Counted from the stretch's first letter, positions 1 through 9,300 are shown. The stretch is DNA of 11,459 nt from Asterionellopsis glacialis (GCA_014885115.2 WKLE02004634.1:1-11459); one strand, 5' to 3'. Numbers and translations: made by a program. The notes: generated from the sequence alone by a model not told the origin.

Positions 1-332
1 GTTGGTAGGTACCTGGTACAGTGCCTCCCTTTAGTCCTACAAGCGAAAAGGATGGAACATCTGGACTCCCTCCGTCATCGAAATGTTTTAGTCACACCAC
101 ACGACATGTCGAGATCTGTCCGGGGAATTATTACTGAATGCAGATCAGCAGATTCAGTTTAGAGAAAAGAATCTGTCATGCGTGATCTGACGCCTTCTTT
201 TCGTTTTTTTTTAAAATTGAACAACAGAAACACAAATCAAGAGTGCACCTTATCGCAAAACATCGACTGAATACAAATACAAGTCACAAGAAGATTGCGT
301 ATCTGGTTATATATTCTACTCTAAGAAAAATT
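1..332 (+). promoter_or_regulatory. Upstream region of the kinase gene
   Basis: This stretch has no convincing coding content and lies directly upstream of the kinase ATG at 333. It holds the GGTACCTGGTAC word at 8-19, a 10-bp perfect palindrome CGACATGTCG at 102-111, and a T-rich run (about 198-215) followed by an A-rich leader. The first two words recur upstream of other genes here. The region is called promoter and 5' leader from position and shared motifs only. The transcription start cannot be read, and the window edge cuts the left side. Confidence 0.45.
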
Positions 333-1669
333 ATGATTACGGATGAGATCTACCAACCCACCAAAGTCCTACAAGTTAAAGAAAATTCGAAGTCTGCGGA
401 TGAGTCTCTTTCGGGAGATACGGTGACATCTATGCAATATTCTCCATTGCTGGTCGCCAAGTACGCAAGTAACTCGATCGAAGAAGTCGTTACCGCATCA
501 AGATTCCTTGTTGCAGATCCTTTCGCGGATTCTTCGATTGTGAAGATACATCGAAAAGAATTTGAAGTCGGAGAACTTCTTGGAGAGGGAGCATTCTCTT
601 ATGTTTATGAGATAGCTCGATTCCGATCGCCATCTATTTTCTCTTGTGGAGATGATATTATGGATGAAGGAGAAAAACATGAACGAAAGTATGTTGTGAA
701 GCATTTAGCTAGTGACTTGTGCAGAAATGAACACGATCTCAAACACACAGCATTAGATTTGGCCAAGGAAGCTTTCCTTCTAGCTTCTATGGACGAACAC
801 CCACACATACTTCGACTACGCGGAATATCAAGCTCAGGTATTGCTGGTTTCGGGAATGGAAGACCTGACGGCTTCTTTCTTATCTTTGATAAACTCACCG
901 ATACCCTTTTACAAAGGATCCAAACATGGAAAGCTACAGAGCAAAGCACCATAAAGCTCTTCAAAAGCTTTAGGTCTACAAAGGCGAAACATTTTTTGGC
1001 GAAGCGTATCAAAATTGCCGCAAACCTAGCTAGTGCACTCAAGTATCTTCATGAACACAATATCATGCATCGTGATATTAAACCAGATAATATGGGTTTC
1101 GACTCACAAGGAAATATCAAACTTTTTGATTTCGGAATTTATAAAGAGATTCCAGATGCTACGGACAATGAAGTTAATGAAACATATGAGCTAACAGGTC
1201 AAGCTGGAACTTTTCGCTATATGGCACCAGAAGTAGCAATGTCAAAACCTTACAACCTGAAGGCAGATGTATATAGGTAAGAACAAATCTATCGAAATTC
1301 TTTGTAATGTATTGTTCATGGGTAAATAGCTATGAGTCTTGCACTCACACTGTTATTTTGTTGTTGTGCGATGTTTCGATACCTCATAGCTTCACAATGC
1401 TTATTTGGCAAATGCTGACATTAGAAAGGCCATTTGATCAATTAAGTCCAAATAAATTCAAAACAAGAGTCTTCATGGAAAACAAGCGTCCCAAAATGAA
1501 TAAACAATGGACAAGAGAATTACAGGATTTTTTTGGAGTAGGCTGGTCTCCAAATCCAAGCGAACGCCCAACCATAGCACAAGCTCAATTAACTCTTGAA
1601 AAACAGTCGAACTTGCTCTTTTCGGAGAGACCACAAATGGGCAACTTGTCACATCGGTCAACACAGTGA
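333..1669 (+). CDS. Ser/Thr protein kinase, TKL-like, diatom-expanded type (two exons)
   Basis: The coding sequence joins 333-1276 and 1390-1669, giving 407 residues. The first ATG is at 333; the open frame extends further upstream but only to a GTG. Residues 1-76 are an unrecognised N-terminal extension. The kinase domain follows: glycine-rich loop LGEGAFSYV (83-91), ATP-binding Lys123 in VVKHL, candidate alpha-C Glu146, catalytic HRDIKPDN with Asp248, DFG with Asp266, and RYMAPE ending near 300. The split motif DVYS is completed only by splicing, then WQMLTLERPF and SERPT near the C-terminus. HRDIKPxN points to Ser/Thr specificity; DVYSF..LIW is typical of TKL kinases. Inserts lie between strands 2 and 3 and before helix E, which I associate with a family abundant in diatoms. 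All catalytic residues are present, so it is probably active and soluble. Its substrate is unknown. Confidence 0.88.
1277..1389 (+). other. Intron of the kinase gene
   Basis: This is a 113-base intron with donor AG|GTAAGA and acceptor CATAG|C. It lies in phase 2: AG from exon 1 plus C from exon 2 makes the Ser of the conserved DVYSF motif. Without splicing the frame stops a few bases beyond the donor, and the second half of the kinase C-lobe sits in another frame. Splicing restores the expected protein exactly, which is the main support. Confidence 0.9.
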
Positions 1670-2032
1670 TATCAAACAAGTTCCCAGTGTTAAAACAAAA
1701 CAATAAATATACGAAGAATATAAGGATATCCGGAACAGCAGACCAGCAAACAGATACGAAATATTAACAGAAGGAGAAGATGAAGAACTCACAGATGGAT
1801 ATGACGTGGTATACAGAACTGATGGAAGAAGAAGTATTCCGATAACGACAGCCACAGAATAGTTGAAAGGACTATTTCGTTCAGAACCAATGTAGCTCAT
1901 AACTATTAATAATCTGGTTTGACAAGTAAATCTCTCATTCGACTGGACCGTGCCAACGCCGTTGCTTTACAGCATGGAAGGCCTCTCCGGAGACTGTATT
2001 CTCAACATTATTAAAATAATTACGACTATAAA
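1670..2032. other. Kinase 3' flank and intergenic sequence
   Basis: An AATAAA at 1702-1707 lies 33 bases after the kinase stop and could serve as a poly(A) signal. An open frame at 1707-1862 is listed separately. From about 1863 to 2032 there is AT-rich sequence leading to the gag ATG at 2033. I looked for an LTR (TG..CA ends, or a copy near 4500-4870) and for a tRNA primer-binding site, and saw neither. Confidence 0.4.
1707..1862 (+). pseudogene. Orphan open frame, 51 codons, no ATG
   Basis: One frame stays open from just after a TAA at 1704 to a TAG at 1860-1862. It has no ATG, so it is a fragment at best. Its translation is charged and varied (for example NRYEILTEGEDEEL), not the low-complexity product usual for AT-rich spacer. 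It may be the tail of a decayed gene or retroelement ORF, or chance. I do not recognise it. The minus strand of this stretch is also open but gives a Ser/Tyr-rich product with no recognisable domain. Confidence 0.2.
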
Positions 2033-3046
2033 ATGTCGTCAGGTGAATCACCCAAACCCACTCCGGCGGTGTCAAAGCCAAATATCGGAAATGATAACCC
2101 GAAGAATCGACAACGTGGACACCGCAATCACGGAAGACAACGACGAGGAAATTTCAACAAGCGACCTGTCGTACATCAACCGAAGTTCTCAGGCAAGTGC
2201 GAAGGCCTAAAAGTACACATCTATGACTACAACATCATGCGACAAGCGGATCTATACATGTCAACTACCAAGGAAATCCCTGAATACATTGGAACCAACT
2301 ACGAACACGGACATGATATCGAACGCACAGGAGTGGCCCTTGCAAACAATGGCAAGAAGAAAGCAGCAAACAGGAAGGAGGCTGAAGTGACTTGTTACAA
2401 TTGTGGCGGAAGAGGCCACATAGCGGCACAGTGCCCATCAAACAAGATCAACAAGGACAAGCAACAAGAAGGCAAGGAACAGGATGCTGAGAATTTATTC
2501 ATTGACGGGACCACCACCAAACAAGACTTCATGGAAGACCTGTCAGAAAATAACAACAATGCAGTGACCTGGAGTTTTTTCCAATCATCTGAGCAAAAGG
2601 CTCTAGACCACGGCAGCAGCCCTGTGATTGATTGCAGGAGTGTGACACTCAGCAACAATGGTGCCAACAAGAAGAACATTCCCAACAATTGGATACTTCT
2701 GGATAACCAGTCCACTGTGCATATCTTCTATAACAAAGACTTGTTGCGCAACATTAGGACAGGCAGGGGCACCATGAAAATACACTGTACCACCAGAGTT
2801 GCTATGACAAATCTAGTCAGAGATCTTCCTGGTTATGGAACTGTATGGTACCTCCCAAAGGGAATCGCAAATGTATTGTCACTGTCACCTGTTAAGGAAA
2901 AGTACAGGGTAACCTACGATCGCACTAATGGAAACAGTTTCACTGTACATAAGCCCAAAGGAATAAAAGGACATTACAACAGTCCAAGCAGGGACTGTAC
3001 TATATGGTTGCGGATCAAGAAGGAACAGTGTTGGTTAATACAGTAG
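2033..3046 (+). pseudogene. Copia gag and protease remnant
   Basis: This open frame of 337 residues starts at an ATG. Residues about 1-45 are basic and Asn/Arg/Gly-rich. PKFSGKCEGLKVHIYDY near residue 50 is the start of the CoDi gag body. A CCHC zinc knuckle CYNCGGRGHIAAQC is at about 121-134, with the canonical C-X2-C-X4-H-X4-C spacing. WILLDNQSTVHIF at about 220-232 is the protease active-site region; CoDi elements carry D-x-Q-S-T here instead of the usual DSG. The gag body between about residues 90 and 105 is much shorter than I expect, so an internal deletion is likely. The last 17 or so residues are out of frame with pol. Confidence 0.8.
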
Positions 3047-3357
3047 CAGGTAACAAAAGTAATTTCACCAAACGCCAGTACTCTTGTGCTGTACAATGTA
3101 TTCTTTTTTGCTCTACAACACACCACCTAATCAAAATGCTTAACAATAATGAGATAAAAAAATGTCCTGTCAACAACAGCAAAGACATGATCAATGTGGA
3201 AAGGATCTTTGCGAAGGATGTTGGGGGACTCAAAGGGAGAACAGTCCATATGAAAGGCAAACACATGGACATGGATGTGCCCTATTTACCATTAAAAATC
3301 CTAAAGCTCCACCAAGACATCATTCTTATGACAGACATAATGCATAGCACCTCCTGA
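2992..3357 (+). pseudogene. Copia pol fragment: end of protease/pre-integrase and integrase start
   Basis: After a one-base frameshift near 2990 the pol frame continues as GLYYMVADQEGTVLVNTV, then the pre-integrase region and KDVGGLKGRT, a stretch typical of CoDi integrase. It reaches LHQDIILMTDIMH, where the Asp of TDI fits the first catalytic aspartate of the DDE core. A TGA at 3355-3357 then ends it. The conserved residues that should follow that aspartate are missing, so sequence was lost or scrambled at this point. Confidence 0.75.
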
Positions 3358-3550
3358 AAACCATACTTTAGCACAGTAGAAGTTATACCCAACCAAAAGG
3401 ATGAAACCATGATCACTGCAATACAACAGATAAAATGCATATATAAGTAGCATGGTTTCTGCATCACAGACATTTTCATGGATGGCAAATTCCAGTCCAT
3501 AAAAACCAAGCTAGCTAACATGGAAATCCGCTTCAATGCCGTATCCAAAT
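3358..3550 (+). pseudogene. Copia integrase core fragment
   Basis: In the same frame after the TGA at 3355, the translation reads FSTVEVIPNQKDETMITAIQ, is cut by TAG at 3448, then gives DIFMDGKFQSIK and MEIRFNAVS. FMDGKF fits the second catalytic Asp of the integrase core. A frameshift near 3548 moves the reading to the next frame. This is a pseudogene segment of the copia relic. Confidence 0.65.
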
Positions 3551-4013
3551 GAGCATGTTCCAGAAGTTGAAACGTACATTCGGAGACTCAAGGAGCGTGT
3601 ATGAGCAACGTACAACACACTACCTTTTCAGTCCATTCCACCACAATTGGTTGCCAAAATGGCAAAAACCGCCAACTTCTGGTTTAATGCTTTCCCCCAT
3701 CCTGATGGTGTATCGGATACCCTGAGCCCACAAACCATTGTCACCGGAACCACCATATCATACCACAAACACTGTGCACTTGAATTTGGAACCTACTGTC
3801 AGGTGCAAGAGGATGATAGCAACAGCACCATGCAACCACGCACTCATGGAGCTTTGGTCATTTGTGCCATTGGCAACATCCAGGGTGCTTTTTATTTTTT
3901 TTAGTCTTTCTCCTGGGTGCATTCTTAAGAGAAAAAGCTGGGATGACCTCCCAATGCCCAATGTTGTCATCAATTGGGTTCATAACTTAGCACACAGAGC
4001 CAAAACTAGCTGA
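3551..4013 (+). pseudogene. Copia integrase C-terminal part
   Basis: The segment opens with EHVPEVETYIRRLKERV, containing the expected third catalytic residue (Glu), then a TGA at 3602 where CoDi proteins normally have Trp. It continues with YNTLPF, FWFNAFPHPDGVSDTLSP, and LEFGTY, all recognisable for this lineage. At 3895-3902 a run of eight T shifts the frame; one T fewer would keep it open into SLSPG and DLPMPNVVINWVH. A TGA at 4011-4013 ends it. Confidence 0.75.
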
Positions 4014-4490
4014 GGGCTCTTTTTTGGTGACCATTGTGATAACACCATCAAAGTTGCCACCAATGACACCAATGAAGCAAATGATTATGACTCCAACAAA
4101 GACTCAAATTACAATCCTGACAAAGACAATCAGGATGATGATGATGATGACCACCACAACTACATTTCCAATGCCCCCAAAGTGGCTCCTCCTCTTCTAC
4201 CAAATGACCCTGGTGCCTTCATTGCAGAAATGACCGGAACTAAAACAGAACATGAAACACAAAACATAGACCAAGATGAAAATCCTAATGAGAATGAAAC
4301 CCACGATGAAAACAAAAATGAAGACAAAAACCATAATGATCCAGGCAGAGAACAAGCAGACCAAACTAAAGATATAACAGGAAACAAACAGGAACAGGAC
4401 CACCAAGATAAACTGCTGTCAGACAATGAAGACACAACTCAGGAAGACCACCTTGAGCAACAAGACACTCCTTGCCAACACACCCTATGA
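4014..4490 (+). pseudogene. Acidic, low-complexity linker of the copia pol relic
   Basis: The frame used by the integrase tail stays open past the TGA at 4011 to a stop at 4488-4490. It encodes an Asp/Asn/Glu/Lys/Gln-rich chain with a run of six Asp coded by GAT repeats (about 4136-4155), then repetitive N-E-N and D-E-N units. CoDi polyproteins have such an acidic stretch between integrase and reverse transcriptase. A possible internal start is the ATG at 4182, but I see no independent domain and doubt it is a separate gene. Confidence 0.55.
4136..4155 (+). repeat. GAT trinucleotide repeat
   Basis: A short run of GAT units encodes consecutive Asp residues in the acidic linker of the retroelement relic. 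It is a simple repeat, probably grown by slippage. Confidence 0.7.
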
Positions 4491-4804
4491 GCTTGAGATG
4501 CCAAAAACCATGAAATTATTCCCATCTGGGTAGCAAAGACAAAGGATACACCAACACTCAAGAAGGTGAATAGACAGATGAAGAAATAGAAATACAATTC
4601 AGCTGTTGCAAGACGGATACATAAACCTTCAAATAGGGTGCCACAAACAAGAAGCATCACTAATGCATCAATTGGGCATTGAGAAATCAAATGACTATCA
4701 CAAATATTACAACCCAGTTATGGCTAACACAGATTAACACAATATACAGTGCAAAAGGGCTGGCTTGAAACTGATTGCAAACAAGGGAGCTAATTAATTT
4801 TAGA
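4491..4804. other. Non-coding debris after the retroelement
   Basis: All frames carry frequent stops. A reverse transcriptase would be expected here if the element were complete, and none is recognisable. No LTR copy was seen. AT-rich with no feature I can name. Confidence 0.4.
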
Positions 4805-4854
4805 GGACTTTCCGAAAAAATCACGATTTCATTAAGTATTTTTTCGGAAAGTCC
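4805..4854. repeat. Perfect 17-bp inverted repeat (hairpin)
   Basis: The left arm 4805-4821 (GGACTTTCCGAAAAAAT) is the exact reverse complement of the right arm 4838-4854, separated by a 16-base loop. Pairing stops at both ends of the arms. As DNA or RNA this would form a strong stem. It lies between the retroelement debris and the promoter of the next gene, about 330 bases from that gene's ATG. No target-site duplication is visible at its borders. It could be a tiny non-autonomous element, a solitary pair of terminal inverted repeats, or a structured transcript end. Confidence 0.85.
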
Positions 4855-5181
4855 ATCAAGTTCTATAAGTAAAGGTATAGTTCTGAGCTTCCTGATTGGC
4901 TGAATTTAGCGCCTGAGAGAACTTTTCACCCATACGACAGGTCGTACCAACATTGAAAAAACGCCCCAAAAAAGTGGGAGACTGCCTACCTGGTACTACT
5001 GTTGCTTACGGTACCTGGTCTTACCGGTTATGGACTGTCTGTCTGTACGTAGCTATATCATGAATTATGACTCTTGACAAACCCACATTTCAATCATGGG
5101 GGTTTTCCATCAATTTTCCACGACTGAATCGAAACAAACACATCTTTTTTCTGACGGGCATGAACACAAAACTGTTGTGCC
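4855..5181 (+). promoter_or_regulatory. Upstream region of the small membrane-protein gene
   Basis: Non-coding. It contains an inverted CCAAT box (ATTGG at 4895-4899), the palindromic word TACGACAGGTCGTA at 4933-4946, the words TACCTGGTAC (4987-4996) and GGTACCTGGT (5010-5019), and a T run just before the ATG region. The ACGACA-GTCG and GGTACC words also occur upstream of the kinase gene. Promoter assignment is by position and motif sharing. Confidence 0.5.
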
Positions 5182-5198
5182 ATGACAGCGTCAACTAG
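5160..5198 (+). other. Short upstream ORF overlapping the next start codon
   Basis: An ATG at 5160 opens a 12-codon frame that ends with TAG at 5196-5198, overlapping the ATG at 5182 in a different frame. If the mRNA starts upstream of 5160, scanning ribosomes would meet this start first and it would reduce translation of the membrane protein. If transcription starts between about 5163 and 5181 it is irrelevant. Which applies cannot be read from the sequence. Confidence 0.35.
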
Positions 5199-5688
5199 AA
5201 AAAAACACTTTGTATTTGTTGCAACTGTTGCTGCTCTTGCTACTATTGTGTCTAATCTATTCACAGGACTCATTATTGGCTTCGGTTGCTTTGATAGTTG
5301 TCCAGATGGATTTAGGACCGCTTCCTTGTGCTACAAATTTGCATCACTTCTCGGGATTTTTGATGTCGCAGCGATTGGAATTTTCTTGTGCCTTGTTGAC
5401 GCGGAAAAACAAAATTTATGGATTAAGATTTTAAAGCGTGTTGTGGGTGTTAGTTTGTTGATTTGTGTATTTTTCAGTGGATTCGGTGCAGCTCTATTAA
5501 TTTTGAACTTTCGAAAAGGTCTTTCAGCCATTCTTTTCTACGGCTTCCCATGTCTACTATGGATCACAGCTACACTTGTAACCTTGCATACAGACATTGC
5601 CGGTATTAATGTCCAAAATGGAAATGTGCAGACCACAGCAGAGGACAGAATCGCACTCGTATTTCAAGAGACTACCGCCATTGTTTGA
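5182..5688 (+). CDS. Small four-helix membrane protein, unknown function
   Basis: This single-exon frame encodes 168 residues from the ATG at 5182. Four hydrophobic segments lie at about 10-35, 51-73, 84-109 and 113-136. The short N-terminus is basic (RKKH). The loop after helix 1 has three closely spaced Cys (36, 40, 50), which could pair if the loop faces an oxidising compartment. The tail of about 30 residues is polar. The layout resembles tetraspan proteins, but I find no family signature such as the tetraspanin CCG motif. It has its own promoter-like region, stands alone, and is convergent with the gene to its right. The hydrophobic pattern and clean frame support a real gene; the function is unknown. 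Confidence 0.72.
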   Translation: MTASTRKKHFVFVATVAALATIVSNLFTGLIIGFGCFDSCPDGFRTASLCYKFASLLGIFDVAAIGIFLCLVDAEKQNLWIKILKRVVGVSLLICVFFSGFGAALLILNFRKGLSAILFYGFPCLLWITATLVTLHTDIAGINVQNGNVQTTAEDRIALVFQETTAIV

Positions 5689-5825
5689 AAGGAATCAGGA
5701 CCACTTCATGATAAAAATACATTTATAAGTGAACTTTGTGTACTTGTACTTGACAATTGAAAGGAATCAGGACCACTTCATGATAATGCATTTATAAGTG
5801 AACTTTGTGTACTTGTACTTAACAA
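5685..5825. repeat. Tandem duplication spanning the stop codon and 3' UTR
   Basis: Two head-to-tail copies lie at 5685-5756 (72 bases) and 5757-5825 (69 bases). They differ only by a 3-base length change after CATGATAA, one adjacent base, and one base near the end. The first copy begins at the TGA stop of the membrane-protein gene (5686-5688), so the duplicated unit is stop codon plus proximal 3' UTR. The high identity suggests a recent event. Any 3' UTR signal inside it is now present twice. Confidence 0.92.
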
Positions 5826-6308
5826 CCCAAAATTCATACACCAGTACATCCCAACGTCGGCAGTTTAGTATGGCATTTATTCCTGCAATGTCCAGGATCT
5901 ATGGTTAATACCTCAGGTGGAAATTCTGAATGGCGGTCAGAGGATCACCTCTAGAAAAGGGAGCACTAGGTGCTTCGTTGGAATGATCTACAGTCAAATT
6001 AGTTCACAAAGCGAGAAGATAATGTAGCTCATACAGTTTAATATAAAATTGTGCATTTATTGAATTGCATTTCATGTCACCGGCTATTAGTTGTTCCATA
6101 TGTGCGAGTACTTTACTCAAATGTTCCAGAGGACCACCCCAGCACAACGCCCCCCTCCCCCCAAATGTCAATCACCCGAATGAGCCAAGTTGATTTGTTT
6201 ATTCTGGTCTACGTACTTCACCAAACATCGATGCCCCGAAAGCTTCGAAACCCCTGTGTGCCACACATACTTCATCGAGCCTTTTAGCCAATGCTGATGC
6301 TCAACAAA
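5826..6308. other. Intergenic region between convergent genes
   Basis: There is no convincing gene on either strand. TTTATT at 6198-6203, read on the minus strand as AATAAA, is about 110 bases beyond the stop of the PI4K gene and is a candidate poly(A) signal; another is at 6056-6061. A C-rich patch lies near 6151-6163. No tRNA or structured RNA was recognised. Confidence 0.4.
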
Positions 6309-9300
6309 CTATAAGACACCAACGCAATACCTTTGGTATCGGTCATACCTAGAAAGTCGAGGTGGTAACCCCATGAAACGAAAAACAAAGTTAGTCGCAC
6401 TATCACTGTTGTCGCCCAAAAGAATAGGAATGGGGAGGAAAGGGCTTACCACCGTGTTCTCCAATTTTCTAGACTTTCGTCAACTAAATCGTTCACATAT
6501 TCCATGCAAGCTCGGTCGTTCAAATCTAAGCGGAACCTATCTCGGATTCCTTTCACAGCATCTTCAGGTCGTCCCCGAAAGCATGCCAAGTCCTCATTGC
6601 CTACCATCAACATTTCAACCAGCAGAGTGATTTGATAACAATTCTTTCTCAAAGACAAGAATGTGCGGCAGCACAACTCTCGAAATGTTCTAAATGTCTT
6701 ACTTTCTGGACCATCCATTAAATCTACAAAATCTCTTGTGAGCTTAAAGGGTGCACTTTCAAATCCTGAGTTTTTCCCTGGACTCGATAAGAAGAAAAAC
6801 CCAAAATCGATATGAATCAGATGGCCACGTTTGTCCAGCATGATATTGCCATTGTGCCTATCCTTGATTTGCATAACGAAGCAAACAATTGAGTAGGCAG
6901 CCAAACTTTCTACAAAGTTTGCCTTGGCGTCAGAGTGTTCGTCACTACCAATTTCACCAAAATGACTAAAGAAAAAGTCTTTCAAATTGGTATAGTTTGG
7001 ATCATTTCTCTTGAGTGAGTCAATTGATATAGTATCTGGGATTGCTTCTATGATTCCAGCTCGATCAGTTAAAGCGACAATTTCATAAGGGCAAAGCCAC
7101 ACTGGAACTTTTTCTCGTGCCAAGATGGAGGCCATACGGTAGATGAGTTGTGACGCAAGCTGTTCTTGACGAAGATCATCGTTCGATTTGATCAAAATTG
7201 GAAGCAGTCTCCAACCTGGATGAGACCCAAATGCTGATTTTGAACGGATGCGCTCTTCCTTGGATTGCCAAGATTCCTTGAACACAACTGGTGGAGGCTT
7301 AGTGCTTGATCGACTCAGGCTCTTGCTTGTTGACCTAGACTCACTACCGACACCAAGTGGTGCACCATTTCTCGATTCATGAATATCCAAAGTCAAAGGT
7401 TCACGAGTTGCACCGTAAAGACTCTCACTTGGTCCATGCAATGACGACGCAAGCCATGCTTCATTATCGTTCCCTTCCCTATGATTTGACCTTTGCATTC
7501 CAGCTGTAGATACCTCGACCCCACTTTCTTGACCGATATTTTCATTTGGAAGTTGTCTGCCAAGCCGTTTCTTTTTGAAAGCTGCCCGATCATTTTCTCC
7601 TCTGTTTTCAAATGAAGAATTATTTGTTGGAGAACCCCATTGACCCATCGTAGTTGCAGGTGAGGATGGACGACTATTATTCCTTGAGGAAGCAGGAGAT
7701 GCACTTGATTCAATACCCGTAGGTACTAGCGGTGGTGGATAAGTCTTTTCCGTATAATTGTTGTACTGTGATGAGGTTGAGTAGTTGCCCTGTCCAGGTG
7801 GTAAGGGAGGTTTCAGAGAAGGAGTGAATCTTCGTCCTTCCATTTTGTTACTATGAACAATGTTGCTTTCTTCGTCATCTACAAGACCCGTCAACGGAGC
7901 AATTTCTCGTTCTGCTGACATCGATACCGCATTATTACCACCACCGGCACCACCCGAAAGTACCTCTGAACTCCATAATACAATATCATTATTATTGTTT
8001 TTATTGGATGATGATGAGTGTCGTTGCAGTCTTCGCAATCCCATTTGTGTATAATTGGTTACCTTGTCAAAGATTGAATTATGACGTTGTGGATCGCGTG
8101 GGCGACCGGTTTTCCATTGATGTATAAGTTCACGTTCAGTGGTCGTATGTTGTCCTGGTATCGATAACAATTGTTGGAATGCGGATGATGGTGCAGGCCT
8201 TGGTGATAACGGTGGACTTGATGATGCATCAAAGAATTCTTCATCATCTACCACAACTGGACGCATTAAGGCAGTATCTAACAATGATCTCTTTTTCCGA
8301 CGATTGGTACTAGCAGCATCGTTGTTGTTGCCATTGTCATTGTTGCTGTTACTATTGCTGTTGTTTTTGCTACTATTGCTTTTGCTGTTGTTAGAGTTTG
8401 TACTGAGAGAAGAAGAATAATCTACAACCTCCAAACAAACAATACATGGTACACGTTCTTTCGTACTAATAGCAATCGATTCATCTGCTACAATTCTCCA
8501 CACACGATGATTTGCATTACCGATTGGAACATAAATTGAATTGGACGGTAACAAATCAACCTCCAAGGCACGTAATTGTTTTCGTAATTCTTGTGTACGT
8601 TTTTCACGTGGCATTAAAAACAAGTTATCTGCCAAGGTTGTCAAAGCCTCTAAGAATCGTGGTGTCGCCGTGAAAAACTCTTCTTGTTGTTGGGTAGCCG
8701 TAGTAGGAGTAGTATGCAACAGTGTATCTTTGGCATCATTATCATTGTCATCTAATGGTATAAAACCAAATTTCTTTTTAGCAGCTATCGTCTGTAAATG
8801 CCTTGGTGATGGATTACCATCAAATGGATCTATAGGGACAACACCGGATGCAACAGCCCGGACAGAATTAGTTGTATAATTTGAAAATGAGGATGAAGAT
8901 TGTTGTAATGGTGGCGATGAGAGGGTATCATTGTTTTCCTCTTGTGAGTTCACCATCATTAGTTGTGATGACGATAATGACAATTTATGATTCATTATAA
9001 AGTCGTCGCCATCGCCGTCATTTTCATCGTGACTGCCACTACCCTCAAGACAACCGCCAACACTATTTGTGAAAGATTCTTCTTGATCTGCCAGTAGTAT
9101 TGTTGTTGTGGATGATGCAGTGGATGATGGTGATGATGGTGGTCCATGATGAAGTATACGTGCTGGATGTTCTCCGCATTCCATAACTTTTGCTAATAAA
9201 GCTTCAATTAAAGATTCTTCTTCTGGATGATATTTAGATGGTTTTGTATTGGATATGTGACTTCCTGTTTCTCCAACACCGCCGCCATTACTTCCTAACA

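Larger units (their letters stand above)
2033..4490 (+). mobile_element. Degenerate Ty1/copia (CoDi-type) retrotransposon relic
   Basis: The order gag zinc knuckle, aspartic protease, integrase, acidic linker is that of Ty1/copia pol, and the protein motifs match the diatom CoDi lineage. Reverse transcriptase and RNase H, which should follow the integrase, are not recognisable. No LTRs, primer-binding site or target-site duplication were found. The coding path changes frame near 2990, 3548 and 3895 and carries in-frame stops at 3355, 3448, 3602 and 4011. The element is therefore dead. The outer limits are those of recognisable coding sequence; debris may reach about 4800. Its segments are described separately. 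Confidence 0.85.

Noticed and set aside
605..1042. 145-residue minus-strand open frame
   Set aside because: It lies antisense inside the kinase exon, has no recognisable domain, and the plus strand carries all kinase motifs.
4160..4435. Minus-strand Ser/Phe/Val-rich frames that look like membrane proteins
   Set aside because: They are antisense readings of the acidic, GAA/GAT-rich linker of the retroelement, which become hydrophobic by complementarity.
1670..4870. LTRs and a primer-binding site for the copia relic
   Set aside because: Comparison of both flanks by eye showed no direct repeat of useful length, no TG..CA pair and no target-site duplication.
1889..6033. Shared word AATGTAGCTCATA near 1889 and 6021
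   Set aside because: The match is 13 bases with no extension on either side; likely chance in AT-rich spacer.
8139..8420. Plus-strand frame with a long Leu/Ser-rich tail
   Set aside because: It is the antisense reading of the Asn/Ser triplet tract in the PI4K linker.
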